Shown one piece after another: positions 17,663 to 26,130 of a stretch of 43,258 nucleotides of DNA. The notes under the pieces were generated by a model that did no database searches, was not told where the DNA came from, and was given only the letters and a program-made list of their open reading frames with translations. Within the stretch, counting starts at the first letter, position 1; the number at the start of each line of letters is the position of its first letter. The translations under genes were made by a program, and so were the position numbers. The DNA is from Sphingomonas asaccharolytica NBRC 15499 (GTDB lineage: Bacteria > Pseudomonadota > Alphaproteobacteria > Sphingomonadales > Sphingomonadaceae), in the NCBI RefSeq assembly GCF_001598355.1, contig NZ_BCYU01000037.1:1-43258 (forward strand). The letters are read 5' to 3'.

Positions 17663-17796
17663 TATCCGTGCGCCCAGCCTAGCCCGATCTTGGCGACAGC
17701 AAGCGCGAAGATCAGGATCACCAGCACGCCCAGCACCAGCGCCAACGCGCGCGCATTGCGGCGCTGCGCCGCGAGCCGCTGTTGGTCGGGAGTCAT
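17662..17796 (-). CDS. Small CoxF-like single-helix membrane protein
   Basis: A 44-residue gene. It begins [20 protein letters not shown] and continues into one hydrophobic helix ([20 protein letters not shown]), ending WAHG. Its ATG overlaps the ctaB stop (ATGA) and its TAA overlaps the ctaG start (TAATG), so translational coupling on both sides strongly supports it. Small proteins in this slot are known in other alphaproteobacterial oxidase operons, where they are thought to help assembly; the function is inferred from position. Confidence 0.82.
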   Translation of the reverse strand: MTPDQQRLAAQRRNARALALVLGVLVILIFALAVAKIGLGWAHG

Positions 17797-18689
17797 GCCA
17801 GCCACCGATCGACGACAACCGCGCCAAACAGGATGAAGAGATAGGCGATCGAATACGCAAACAACCGCTTTTCGGGGCGCATGCTATCCTCGACACCGGT
17901 CGTGCGGACCGTGATCTGCACCGCGAGCAGCACGAACCATGCCGTCGCCGCCAACGCCACCCAGCCGTAGATCGCGCCGGTCAGCCCGAGCGGCCAGGGC
18001 GCCACCGCGGCAACCGCCATCGGGATGGTGTAGAGTCCGATGTGCGTCCGCGTGGCGCGCTCGCCCGCGACCACCGGCAGCATCGGGATGCCGGCATTGG
18101 CGTAATCGGTCTTAACGAACAGCGCGAGCGCCCAGAAATGCGGCGGGGTCCACAAGAACACCAGCGCAAACAGCAGCAGCGGCAACGGCGCGAGGCTGCC
18201 CGTCGCCGCCGCCCAGCCGATCAGCGGCGGGAAGGCTCCGGCGGCACCGCCGATGACGATATTCTGCGGCGTCCGGGGCTTGAGCCAGATCGTATAGATG
18301 AAAACGTAGAACAGGATCGACGCCGCCAGGATGCCTGCTGCGAGCAAATTGGTCGCGAGCCCCATCAACAACACCGAGAAGACGCCCAGCCCGACGCCGA
18401 AGTGCAGCGCCGATTCGCGGCGCATTCGCCCGGCCGGGAGCGGCCGCCCGCGCGTGCGCTTCATCTTGGCGTCGATATCGGCCTCATACCATTGGTTGAG
18501 CGCGCCCGCCGCGCCCGCGCCGAGCGCGATGCATAGGATCGCGGTGAAGCCGATCACCGGGTGGATCGCGACCGGCGCCGCCAGCATTCCGCACAGGCCG
18601 GTGAAGACGACGAGCGTCATCACCCGGGGCTTGGTCAGCGCCAGGAAATCGCGCCAGTCGGCAGGAAGGGCGATGGTCTCGGTGGTCAT
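17793..18689 (-). CDS. ctaB: Protoheme IX farnesyltransferase (heme O synthase)
   Basis: A 298-residue UbiA-family prenyltransferase making heme O, the precursor of heme a. It shows the first Asp-rich motif in [15 protein letters not shown] followed by RGRPLP, and the second prenyl-binding region [15 protein letters not shown], within about eight membrane helices. The start [20 protein letters not shown] at 18689 fits the family length; upstream codons run toward the ctaD terminator. It is followed by the small CoxF-like gene and ctaG. Confidence 0.95.
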   Translation of the reverse strand: MTTETIALPADWRDFLALTKPRVMTLVVFTGLCGMLAAPVAIHPVIGFTAILCIALGAGAAGALNQWYEADIDAKMKRTRGRPLPAGRMRRESALHFGVGLGVFSVLLMGLATNLLAAGILAASILFYVFIYTIWLKPRTPQNIVIGGAAGAFPPLIGWAAATGSLAPLPLLLFALVFLWTPPHFWALALFVKTDYANAGIPMLPVVAGERATRTHIGLYTIPMAVAAVAPWPLGLTGAIYGWVALAATAWFVLLAVQITVRTTGVEDSMRPEKRLFAYSIAYLFILFGAVVVDRWLA

Positions 18690-18741
18690 GGGTTGAGGGG
18701 GCCTATAAGCGGCTCGCCGCGCCATGCAAAGCCGTTGCGCC

Positions 18742-18772
18742 GAAACGAAAACGCCCCGGAACATCCGGGGCG
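18742..18772 (-). terminator. Rho-independent terminator after ctaD
   Basis: On the minus strand an 8-bp perfect stem CGCCCCGG/CCGGGGCG (18752-18772) encloses a five-base loop and is followed at once by TTTTCGTTTCG. It begins 24 bases beyond the ctaD stop and lies upstream of ctaB. Confidence 0.85.
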
Positions 18773-18795
18773 CTTCGTTGCCGGATCAGTACCGA

Positions 18796-20508
18796 TCAAT
18801 GATGATGGGAATCACCCCCGTCTATGACGGGCAGCGTCTCGAACTGGTGGAAGGGCGGCGGGCTTGACAAGGTCCATTCGAGCGTCGTGGCGCCTTCGCC
18901 CCAGGGATTGTCGGGCGCCTTCTTCCCCGCGATCAGCGACCAGATCAGGTTGATGAAGAAGATCGCCATACCCACGGCCATGATCATGTAGCCGATCGTC
19001 GCGAACTTGTTGAAATATTCGAACGCGTTGGGATAATCCGGATAGCGCCGCGGCATGCCCTGCAGACCGAGGAAGTGCATCGGGAAGAACAGCACGTTCA
19101 CGCCGATGAAGAACACCCAGAAGTGCAGGTGGCCGAGCAACTCGTTATACATCCGGCCCGACATTTTCGGGAACCAGTAATAGAAGCCCGCGAACAGCGA
19201 GAACACCGCGCCGAGGCTGAGCACGTAGTGGAAGTGCGCCACCACATAATAGGTGTCCTGCATGTAATCGTCGACACCGCCATTGGCGAGCACGACGCCG
19301 GTCACGCCGCCGACGGTGAACATGAAGATGAAGCCCATCGCCCAGACCATCGGGGTCTTGAAGCTGAGCGAGCCGCCCCACATCGTCGCGATCCACGAGA
19401 AGATCTTGATCCCGGTCGGCACCGCGATCACCATCGTCGCGGCGGTGAAGTACATCTTGGTGTTCACGCTGAGGCCGGTGGTGAACATGTGGTGCGCCCA
19501 CACGATGAACCCGACCACGCCGATCGCGACCATCGCATAGGCCATGCCGAGATAGCCGAACACCGGCTTCTTGGAGAAGGTCGCGATGATCTGGCTGATC
19601 ATGCCGAAGCCCGGCAGGATCATGATATACACTTCGGGGTGGCCGAAGAACCAGAACAGATGCTGGTAGAGGATCGGGTCACCGCCGCCTTCGGCCTGGA
19701 AGAAGGTCGTGCCGAAATTGCGGTCGGTCAGCAGCATGGTGATCGCCGCGGCGAGCACCGGCAGCGCCAGCAGCAGCAGGAACGCGGTGACCAGCACCGA
19801 CCACACGAACAGCGGCATCTTGTGCAGGGTCATGCCCGGCGCGCGCATGTTGAAGATGGTGGTGATGAAGTTGATTGCGCCCAGGATCGAGCTCGCGCCC
19901 GCCAGGTGCAACGACAGGATCGCCATGTCGACCGATGGTCCGGCCTCCTGCGTCGAGAGCGGGGCATAGACCGTCCAGCCCGTTCCCGCGCCGCCGTCTG
20001 CGCCGCCGAAGAAGGGCGAGGCGAGCAGCAAAGTGAAGCTCGGGATCAGCAGCCAGAACGAGATGTTGTTCATGCGCGGGAACGCCATGTCCGGCGCACC
20101 GATCATCAGCGGCACGAACCAGTTGCCGAACCCGCCGATCATCGCCGGCATGACCATGAAGAACACCATAATCAGGCCGTGTGCCGTCACCAGCACGTTC
20201 CACAAGTGGCGCGCCTGGTCCATGTTGACGTCGCCGCCGCCGCGGATGTGGTTGAGCGTATTGGCCCAGTAACCGAGATACTGGATGCCCGGGTGCATCA
20301 ATTCGGCGCGCATCAGGCCCGAAATCGCGCCGCCGATGATCCCCGCGGTGATCGCGAAGATCAGGTACAGCGTCCCGATATCCTTGTGGTTGGTCGACAT
20401 GAACCAGCGGGCGAAAAAGCCCGGCTTGTGGTCCGCGTCATGATGCTCATGCTCGTGGCCGCCATGATGCGCCTCGAAGGCGTTGGGCGTGAGGGCGATA
20501 TCGCTCAT
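18796..20508 (-). CDS. ctaD: Cytochrome c oxidase subunit I
   Basis: A 570-residue catalytic subunit of an aa3-type terminal oxidase. Heme a and heme a3/CuB ligands are visible: His in [10 protein letters not shown], the cross-linked His-Tyr region [20 protein letters not shown] (with the D-channel Glu), the CuB pair in WAHHMFT, and [11 protein letters not shown] near the heme ligands. A His-rich N-terminus ([16 protein letters not shown]) precedes the first helix, and the C-terminus ends DSHHH. The start MSDIALTPN at 20508 lies 4 bases after the ctaC stop. A strong terminator follows. Confidence 0.97.
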   Translation of the reverse strand: MSDIALTPNAFEAHHGGHEHEHHDADHKPGFFARWFMSTNHKDIGTLYLIFAITAGIIGGAISGLMRAELMHPGIQYLGYWANTLNHIRGGGDVNMDQARHLWNVLVTAHGLIMVFFMVMPAMIGGFGNWFVPLMIGAPDMAFPRMNNISFWLLIPSFTLLLASPFFGGADGGAGTGWTVYAPLSTQEAGPSVDMAILSLHLAGASSILGAINFITTIFNMRAPGMTLHKMPLFVWSVLVTAFLLLLALPVLAAAITMLLTDRNFGTTFFQAEGGGDPILYQHLFWFFGHPEVYIMILPGFGMISQIIATFSKKPVFGYLGMAYAMVAIGVVGFIVWAHHMFTTGLSVNTKMYFTAATMVIAVPTGIKIFSWIATMWGGSLSFKTPMVWAMGFIFMFTVGGVTGVVLANGGVDDYMQDTYYVVAHFHYVLSLGAVFSLFAGFYYWFPKMSGRMYNELLGHLHFWVFFIGVNVLFFPMHFLGLQGMPRRYPDYPNAFEYFNKFATIGYMIMAVGMAIFFINLIWSLIAGKKAPDNPWGEGATTLEWTLSSPPPFHQFETLPVIDGGDSHHH

Positions 20509-20512
20509 TATT

Positions 20513-21649
20513 TTACTGTCCAGTCGAGTTGCCGGCAGCGGCATTGTCGGGGGCGGTCATATTGTCCGCGGGCGCGGCAGCGTTGGCATCCGCCGGAGCC
20601 GACGCATTGGCAGCAGCCGGCGCGGCGGCGGGGTCGGCCGCACCGGCGACCTTGCCACCCTTGGCGACGACCCATTTGTTGTAGAGATCGAGCGGAACCG
20701 CTTCGACCGCGATCGGCATGTAAGCATGCTTGGGACCGCACAATTCCGAGCATTGGCCGAAATAGACGCCTGGCTTCTCGATCGTGAAGCTGGTCTCGTT
20801 GAGGCGGCCGGGGACCGCATCCAGCTTGATCCAGAATGCCGGCATCGCCCAGCTATGGATGACGTCGGCCGAGGTGGTGATCAGGCGGATCGGCACGCCG
20901 ACCGGCAGCACGACGCGATTGTCAACCGCCAGCAGGCGGGGACCGTCATCGTCGGTGCGAGCGCGCTCGCCGCGGCCGACCTCGTCCTTTTCCTTGAGCA
21001 GATTGGCAGTGATTTCGAACCCGCCATTGTCCGGATAGCTATAGGTCCAATACCATTGGTTGCCGGTGACCTTGAGCGTGATGGCGTTCTTCGGCGGCGG
21101 TGCGAACTGGGCCTGAAGCAGACCGATCGACGGGATCGCCAACAGCACCAAGATGACGACCGGGAGCAAGGTCCACACGACCTCGATCATCGTGTTGTGC
21201 GCGGTCTTCGATGGCACCGGGTTGGCGCGGCGGTTGTAGCGCACGATCACCCAGAGCAGCAGCGCCAGAACGAACGCCGAGATGATCGTGATCGTCCAGA
21301 GCAGCGGCCCGTTGTGAAACCAGGCGGCACGCTCGCCATTCTTGGTCACCTGCGGCTGGAGGCCGATCTCACCATCGACCGGCTGGCCGATCCCCGCGAC
21401 GGGCTTCATCGGCGGCGCGCCGTCCATCGACAGCAGCGGATCGTTCGCGGCCGGTGTCGCAGCGGCCGGAGTCGCCTTGGCACCGCTTGCAGCTGCCGTG
21501 GTCGCTGCCGGTGCGGCCGTCGTCGGCGCTGCCGGAGTCGCGGCGGTGGCAGGCGGCGGCGCCGTGGGCGCCTGTGGCGCGGCCTGGCCGGCGCCGGCGA
21601 GCATCAGCCCCGCCGCCAGCATCGCTGTTTTCACAACCGTAAAGCGCAT
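20513..21649 (-). CDS. ctaC: Cytochrome c oxidase subunit II
   Basis: A 378-residue subunit II. A signal peptide ([20 protein letters not shown]) is followed by an unusually long Ala/Pro/Thr-rich linker to about residue 70, then two membrane helices ([18 protein letters not shown] and [20 protein letters not shown]) and the periplasmic cupredoxin domain. The CuA site is intact: His in VIHSW and the cluster [21 protein letters not shown] is the electron-entry aromatic patch. The C-terminal 45 residues are again Ala-rich. It is the first gene of the oxidase cluster; the 179-base divergent gap to pdxJ should hold its promoter, but no clear hexamers were found. Confidence 0.96.
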   Translation of the reverse strand: MRFTVVKTAMLAAGLMLAGAGQAAPQAPTAPPPATAATPAAPTTAAPAATTAAASGAKATPAAATPAANDPLLSMDGAPPMKPVAGIGQPVDGEIGLQPQVTKNGERAAWFHNGPLLWTITIISAFVLALLLWVIVRYNRRANPVPSKTAHNTMIEVVWTLLPVVILVLLAIPSIGLLQAQFAPPPKNAITLKVTGNQWYWTYSYPDNGGFEITANLLKEKDEVGRGERARTDDDGPRLLAVDNRVVLPVGVPIRLITTSADVIHSWAMPAFWIKLDAVPGRLNETSFTIEKPGVYFGQCSELCGPKHAYMPIAVEAVPLDLYNKWVVAKGGKVAGAADPAAAPAAANASAPADANAAAPADNMTAPDNAAAGNSTGQ

Positions 21650-21828
21650 ATTGTCGCGTCACCCTGTTCAAGCATTTGAGCCGCGGCAGCGGCCCCATAA
21701 GTCGCGGATTTGGCCCGTCTGGCCCGGGCCTATACGCCGCTCGCGTCGCAATCTTCAAGCGCGGGAGTCGATTTTCGCAGCGACATGGCGTTGCGCGCCT
21801 CGAACCGGGCCCGTATCTGGGGCGTCAG

Positions 21829-22569
21829 ATGAGCGGCTCTCCTTCCGAACGCCTGCGCCTGGGCGTCAATATCGACCATGTCGCGACCGTCCGCAACGCG
21901 CGCGGCTCGGGCTATCCCGACCCCGTGCGCGCTGCCCTGCTCGCGGCGCAAGCGGGCGCCGACGGCATCACTGCGCATCTGCGCGAGGACCGCCGCCACA
22001 TCACCGACCAGGATATCGCCCGACTGTCAGCCGAGCTGCCGATCCCGCTCAACCTCGAAATGGCGGCGACCGACGAGATGTTCGAGATAGCGCTTCGCCA
22101 TCGCCCGCACGCCGCGTGCATCGTCCCCGAAAAGCGCGAGGAACGCACCACCGAAGGCGGCCTCGACGCGGCCGGCCAGCACAATCATCTGGCGCCGATG
22201 GTCCGCGCGCTCGGCGCGGCCAATATCCGCGTCTCCTTGTTCATCGAGCCCGACCCCCGCCAGATCGAGGCGGCGCTGAGCCTCGGCGCGCCGGTGGTCG
22301 AGATCCATACCGGCCGCTATTGCGAGCTGGAGGGCGAGGAGCGCGCCATCGAACTCCGGCGAATCGCTGATGCCGCCGCGCTCGCCGCCAAGAACGGGAT
22401 CGAAGCGCATGCCGGGCACGGCCTGACCTTCGACAATGTCGTGCCGATCGCCGCGATCGCGCAGATTCGCGAACTCAATATCGGCCACTTCCTGATCGGC
22501 GAGGCGATCTTCGACGGGTTGGCGCCGGTGGTGCGCAGGATGCGCGCGTTGATGGATGAGGCGCGTTGA
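21829..22569 (+). CDS. pdxJ: Pyridoxine 5'-phosphate synthase
   Basis: A 246-residue TIM-barrel enzyme joining 3-amino-2-oxopropyl phosphate and deoxyxylulose 5-phosphate to make pyridoxine 5'-phosphate. Family motifs are clear: [61 protein letters not shown] and [13 protein letters not shown]. The start [12 protein letters not shown] at 21829 follows GGGG. It heads a plus-strand operon and is separated from acpS by the MITE-like palindrome. Confidence 0.96.
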   Translation: MSGSPSERLRLGVNIDHVATVRNARGSGYPDPVRAALLAAQAGADGITAHLREDRRHITDQDIARLSAELPIPLNLEMAATDEMFEIALRHRPHAACIVPEKREERTTEGGLDAAGQHNHLAPMVRALGAANIRVSLFIEPDPRQIEAALSLGAPVVEIHTGRYCELEGEERAIELRRIADAAALAAKNGIEAHAGHGLTFDNVVPIAAIAQIRELNIGHFLIGEAIFDGLAPVVRRMRALMDEAR

Positions 22570-22579
22570 AGGGGAGCAG

Positions 22580-22731
22580 CCAAATCCTCCTCGGCACGGG
22601 GAGGGGGACCGCGCGCGTAGCGCGTGGTGGAGGGGGCTTTCCCTCGCTGGCAACCTTTACCGGCTCGCAAGGGATGGGCCCCCTCCACCAGCCTGCGGCT
22701 GGTGCCCCTCCTCGTTCCGGGGAGGAATTTT
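22580..22731. repeat. MITE-like palindromic repeat between pdxJ and acpS
   Basis: Two imperfect inverted arms of roughly 50-55 bases flank a core of about 40 bases. The inner arm ends are perfect: GGTGGAGGGGGC (22626-22637) and GCCCCCTCCACC (22678-22689). The outer parts pair as TCCTCCTCGGCACGGGGAGG against the complement of CCTCGTTCCGGGGAGGAA. The arms also carry small secondary hairpins (CGCGCGTAGCGCG; CCAGCCTGCGGCTGG). It codes for no protein. Its right terminus GGGGAGGAATTTT lies directly before the acpS ATG and acts as its ribosome binding site. A half copy lies at 43-104. Confidence 0.75.
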
Positions 22732-22732
22732 C

Positions 22733-23179
22733 ATGATTATCGGCTTGGGCTCCGACCTTTGTAACATCGAGCGGATCCAGAATTCGCTCGACCGATTCGG
22801 CGAGCGATTCGAGAATCGTGTGTTCACCGAGGTCGAGCGCGCCAAGGCGAATCGCCGTCCGTTCACCAAGGCGGGCACCCTCGCCAAGCGCTTCGCCGCC
22901 AAGGAAGCTTTCTCCAAGGCGGTCGGCACCGGGTTCAAGGCGGGTGTGTTCATGCGCGACATTGGTGTGGTCAATGCGCGATCGGGAGCGCCGACCCTGG
23001 CGCTGACCGGCGGTGCGAAAGCGCGGCTCGACGCGATCACGCCGGCTGGCCACGTGTCTTATATACATGTAACACTAACCGACGACCATCCCTGGGCACA
23101 GGCCTTCGTGGTGATCGAGGCGCGCCCGGCCCCGGATGATGCTATCGGGTCGGGACATGGTACCGGGAATGACGAATGA
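22733..23179 (+). CDS. acpS: Holo-[acyl-carrier-protein] synthase
   Basis: A 148-residue AcpS-type phosphopantetheinyl transferase that activates the fatty-acid acyl carrier protein. [15 protein letters not shown] carries the Mg-binding Asp, and the second motif is [17 protein letters not shown]. The C-terminal tail after FVVIEA is about 15-20 residues longer than usual and ends in a low-complexity stretch ([14 protein letters not shown]). The ATG at 22733 is preceded by GGGGAGGAATTTTC, which is the right end of the palindromic repeat. The stop overlaps lepB as ATGA. The window also encodes a separate Sfp-type enzyme for the peptide synthetases. Confidence 0.95.
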   Translation: MIIGLGSDLCNIERIQNSLDRFGERFENRVFTEVERAKANRRPFTKAGTLAKRFAAKEAFSKAVGTGFKAGVFMRDIGVVNARSGAPTLALTGGAKARLDAITPAGHVSYIHVTLTDDHPWAQAFVVIEARPAPDDAIGSGHGTGNDE

Positions 23180-24177
23180 GTGACGAGTTGGCGTTGAACG
23201 ACGGAAAATTCGACCCCGCGGCACCGGCGGAAACCGCCAAGCCCGCACCTGCGGACAAATGGCGCGCGCGTGCGCATGCCGTGTGGAAGGAGATTGCCGG
23301 CATCTTCTGGCTGATCCTCGCCGTGCTCGGCTTTCACAGCTTCATCGCCAAGCCATTCTACATCCCGTCCGAATCGATGCTGCCGGGGCTGGAGGTCGGC
23401 GATCAGCTGGTCGTCGCCAAATATGCTTATGGCTGGTCGTTCATCTCGCCCACCTTGCCCAACCCGGTCGCGATGTGGCACGATCTCGTCCAGCACAAGC
23501 CACAGGAAAGCTGGGGCGTGCAATTGCCCTTCATCCATGGTCGGCTGTTCGGCCGCCTGCCCGAGCGCGGCGATGTCGTCATCGTCACCCCGCCGGGACG
23601 CAATACCGATTACATCAAGCGCGTGATCGGCCTGCCGGGCGATCGCATCGAGGTGCGCAATGGCGTCGTCTTCATCAACAACGTACCGGTGAAGCGCGGC
23701 CCGCTCCATTATGTCGACCTGCCCGATTATGGCGGCGTTGCGCTGACCGGGCAGGAATACGGCACGACGTGCGACATCCCCGGCGGCCTGCAGGGGCCGG
23801 AGACCAGGCATTTCTGCCGATTGCCGCTGGTCCGCGAGACCTTGCCCAACGGACGCAGCTTCGAGACGGTCGATCTCAGCAGCGCTACGCCGGGCAGCGA
23901 TCCGAATTATTACGAGGGCGACAATTACAGGCCGATCACGGTGCCCGCCGACCATGTCTTCCTGATGGGCGACAATCGCGAACGCTCGGCCGACAGCCGC
24001 ATCGCACTCGATCAGGGCGGGCTGGGCGGCCCGGTGCCGTGGGAATATATCGGCGGGCGCGCCGAGTTCATCACCTTTTCCAAGAACGGCAAGGCGACTT
24101 GGAACCCGCTGACCTGGTGGGGTGGCCTGCGGGGCGGCCGCGCGGGGACCTCGCTCCACCCGGCACGGGATAAATGA
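23176..24177 (+). CDS. lepB: Signal peptidase I
   Basis: A 333-residue leader peptidase. One N-terminal membrane helix ([20 protein letters not shown]) precedes the catalytic Ser in [14 protein letters not shown]; the catalytic Lys lies in [11 protein letters not shown], and the conserved [11 protein letters not shown] motif follows. It cleaves signal peptides on the periplasmic side. A cytoplasmic N-terminal extension of about 45 residues and a long insertion (about 150-260) make it larger than the shortest family members. Start and stop both overlap neighbours as ATGA. Confidence 0.95.
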   Translation: MSDELALNDGKFDPAAPAETAKPAPADKWRARAHAVWKEIAGIFWLILAVLGFHSFIAKPFYIPSESMLPGLEVGDQLVVAKYAYGWSFISPTLPNPVAMWHDLVQHKPQESWGVQLPFIHGRLFGRLPERGDVVIVTPPGRNTDYIKRVIGLPGDRIEVRNGVVFINNVPVKRGPLHYVDLPDYGGVALTGQEYGTTCDIPGGLQGPETRHFCRLPLVRETLPNGRSFETVDLSSATPGSDPNYYEGDNYRPITVPADHVFLMGDNRERSADSRIALDQGGLGGPVPWEYIGGRAEFITFSKNGKATWNPLTWWGGLRGGRAGTSLHPARDK

Positions 24178-25265
24178 TGGCCGACGACGCCCCCATGCTG
24201 GTCGCCGAGCCCAGCCCCAACGAGATGCGCGATCCCGAGATGCGCCGCGAGTTGAAGCGCGCGACCGTGTGGCTGGGGCTCGCCGCGACGATGGCGCTGC
24301 TGGTGATCCTGATCCAGCCGATCCTGATCATCCTGGCGGGTCTGGTATTCGCCTCTATGCTCGACGGCGGCGTGCGGTTGCTGGGGCGTGCGCTGCCGAT
24401 CGCGCGCAGCTGGCGATTGCTGATCGTCGTCATCCTGACGATCGCGTTCATCGGAATCGTCTTTTACAAGACGGGCGCCGGCGTGGTCATCCAGTTCCAA
24501 CAGCTCCAGGCCACGCTCGAAATCCAGGCCGACCGGCTGTCGCAATGGGCGGCCGCGCAGGGCATCCTGCCCGGTGCCGAGGACCTCAAGGGCCTTGCGC
24601 AACAGGCGTTGGGGTCGGTCGGCAAGCTGACCAGTTGGATCGGCACCGCGCTCGGTGCGGTCACCACCTTGTTCATGATCATGGTAATCGGGCTGTTCGT
24701 CGCAATGGAGCCCCGCATCTATGACCGCGGGCTACAATGGATGGTGCCGAGTGATTATCGCGCCGAATTCTCGCTCACGCTCGGGCGGATGGCGTCCCAG
24801 CTCCGGCGTCTGCTGGCCGGTCGCCTGGCGGGCATGGCGTTCGAAGGCGTGCTGATGTGGATCGCGCTCAGCATCGCCGGGATTCCGATGGCGCTGGTAC
24901 TCGGCATTATCACCGGCATGCTGGCCTTCATTCCTAATGTCGGCGCCTTTGTCAGCGGCGTCCTGATGGTCTCGGTGGGGTTCAGTGCGGGCGTCGACAA
25001 GGGTTTGTGGGCGATCGTCATCTATTTCGTCGTCCAGAGTTTTGACGGCTGGGTGGTGATTCCGTTGGTCGCGCGGCGAACGGTCGATCTGCCCCCGGCG
25101 CTGACCCTGTCGATGCAAATTCTTGCCTCGACCCTGTTCGGCGTGCTCGGCCTGGCACTCGCCGACCCGCTGACCGCGATGATCAAGGTCGCGCTCGAGC
25201 GTAATTCGGAACGCACCGCCGAGGAGGACGCCGAAGCCGCCGCCGCCGGCATGGACCAGCTGTGA
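24174..25265 (+). CDS. AI-2E family transporter
   Basis: A 363-residue polytopic membrane protein. N-terminal helices (GLAATMALLVILIQPILIILA) are followed by an amphipathic central region (GVVIQFQQLQATLEIQADRL) and C-terminal helices including IPMALVLGIITGMLAFIPNVGAF, whose FIPNVG motif is the family hallmark. Members are proposed autoinducer-2 exporters or ion antiporters; the substrate here is unknown. The ATG overlaps the lepB stop, and the stop overlaps the maiA GTG (GTGA). Elsewhere in alphaproteobacteria rnc and era often follow lepB. Confidence 0.88.
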   Translation: MMADDAPMLVAEPSPNEMRDPEMRRELKRATVWLGLAATMALLVILIQPILIILAGLVFASMLDGGVRLLGRALPIARSWRLLIVVILTIAFIGIVFYKTGAGVVIQFQQLQATLEIQADRLSQWAAAQGILPGAEDLKGLAQQALGSVGKLTSWIGTALGAVTTLFMIMVIGLFVAMEPRIYDRGLQWMVPSDYRAEFSLTLGRMASQLRRLLAGRLAGMAFEGVLMWIALSIAGIPMALVLGIITGMLAFIPNVGAFVSGVLMVSVGFSAGVDKGLWAIVIYFVVQSFDGWVVIPLVARRTVDLPPALTLSMQILASTLFGVLGLALADPLTAMIKVALERNSERTAEEDAEAAAAGMDQL

Positions 25266-25891
25266 CGATCAGGCTGCACGATTATTGGCGCTCGTCGGCG
25301 AGCTATCGCGTCCGCATCGCGCTGGCGATGAAGCAAGTCGACTATGAACGCCATGACGTCAATCTGCTCAAGCGCGCACAGGTTTCACCGGAAAATCTCG
25401 CGGTCAATCCACAGGGACTGGTGCCGACGCTGGAGATTGACGGCCATATTCTGGGCCAGAGCCTGGCGATCATCGACTATCTCGACGTGCGCTTCCCCAA
25501 TCCGCGGCTGGTCCCGACCGAGCCGTTGGCCCGCGCCCTGGCGCTGCAACGCGCGCTGGTGATCGCCGCCGACATCCACCCGGTCGACAATCTGCGCGTC
25601 CTGCGCCGGCTGAACGAGATGGGCGTCGACCAGGCGGCCCGTGACGATTGGTACCGCCATTGGATCGTCGAGGGCTTCAGCGCGCTGGAGACGATGGCTG
25701 GTGAGGACGCCTTCCTGGGCGGCGCGGCGCCCGATCTGTCCGACATCTGCCTGGTACCCCAAATGTACAATGCGCGGCGGCTGGACACGCCGCTCGACGC
25801 TTTCCCACGGCTGGTGGAAATCGATGCCCGGCTGACCGCGATCGACGCGGTCGCCACGGCGCACCCCGACCGGTTCAAGCCCGCCGATTGA
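25262..25891 (+). CDS. maiA: Maleylacetoacetate isomerase (zeta-class GST)
   Basis: A 209-residue zeta-class glutathione transferase. It isomerises maleylacetoacetate to fumarylacetoacetate in tyrosine/homogentisate breakdown. The hallmark active-site segment is LHDYWRSSASYRVRIALAMK, with NPQGLVPTLEIDG and LGQSLAIIDYLD binding glutathione. The GTG start at 25262 overlaps the preceding stop by four bases. No other homogentisate genes are nearby, so the assignment rests on sequence. Confidence 0.9.
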   Translation: MTIRLHDYWRSSASYRVRIALAMKQVDYERHDVNLLKRAQVSPENLAVNPQGLVPTLEIDGHILGQSLAIIDYLDVRFPNPRLVPTEPLARALALQRALVIAADIHPVDNLRVLRRLNEMGVDQAARDDWYRHWIVEGFSALETMAGEDAFLGGAAPDLSDICLVPQMYNARRLDTPLDAFPRLVEIDARLTAIDAVATAHPDRFKPAD

Positions 25892-26130
25892 GCACGTCAA
25901 CTCCCCCGGGCGGGGCGTCCCACGTCATGATCTCGAGCCGATCTGATCGCGCGATCGATCACCTTTCAGGTGCCATCGCGGCACTGAAGGCCTTCCCCCC
26001 TAAACCGGATATGCCCGACCTGCTCGATGCGATCCTCCTGCCCCCGCTTTTAGGGCAACACTCGGCCGATACGGGAAGGTTGCCGCCGCTTTAAATGTTT
26101 CAAAACGACTGATCGGTTAAGCGCGAGCGT
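25892..26130. other. 239-base gap before the peptide synthetase locus
   Basis: The gap contains a 13-base palindrome CACCTTTCAGGTG (25960-25972), a GATCGCGCGATCGATC stretch, and a less GC-rich stretch near 26090-26115 (TTTAAATGTTTCAAAACGA). The last is the best place for the promoter of the nonribosomal peptide operon, but no confident -35/-10 pair was found. A reading frame from 25888 to 26094 exists but is not supported. Confidence 0.4.

Noticed and set aside
19075..20787. 570-codon plus-strand frame opposite ctaD/ctaC
   Set aside because: It mirrors a certain oxidase gene, and its product is His/Arg/Glu-rich because it is the complement of the membrane codons.
25888..26094. 68-codon frame starting at a TTG overlapping the maiA stop
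   Set aside because: The start is weak, no ribosome binding site or family pattern is seen, and the segment more likely holds control sequences for the NRPS operon.
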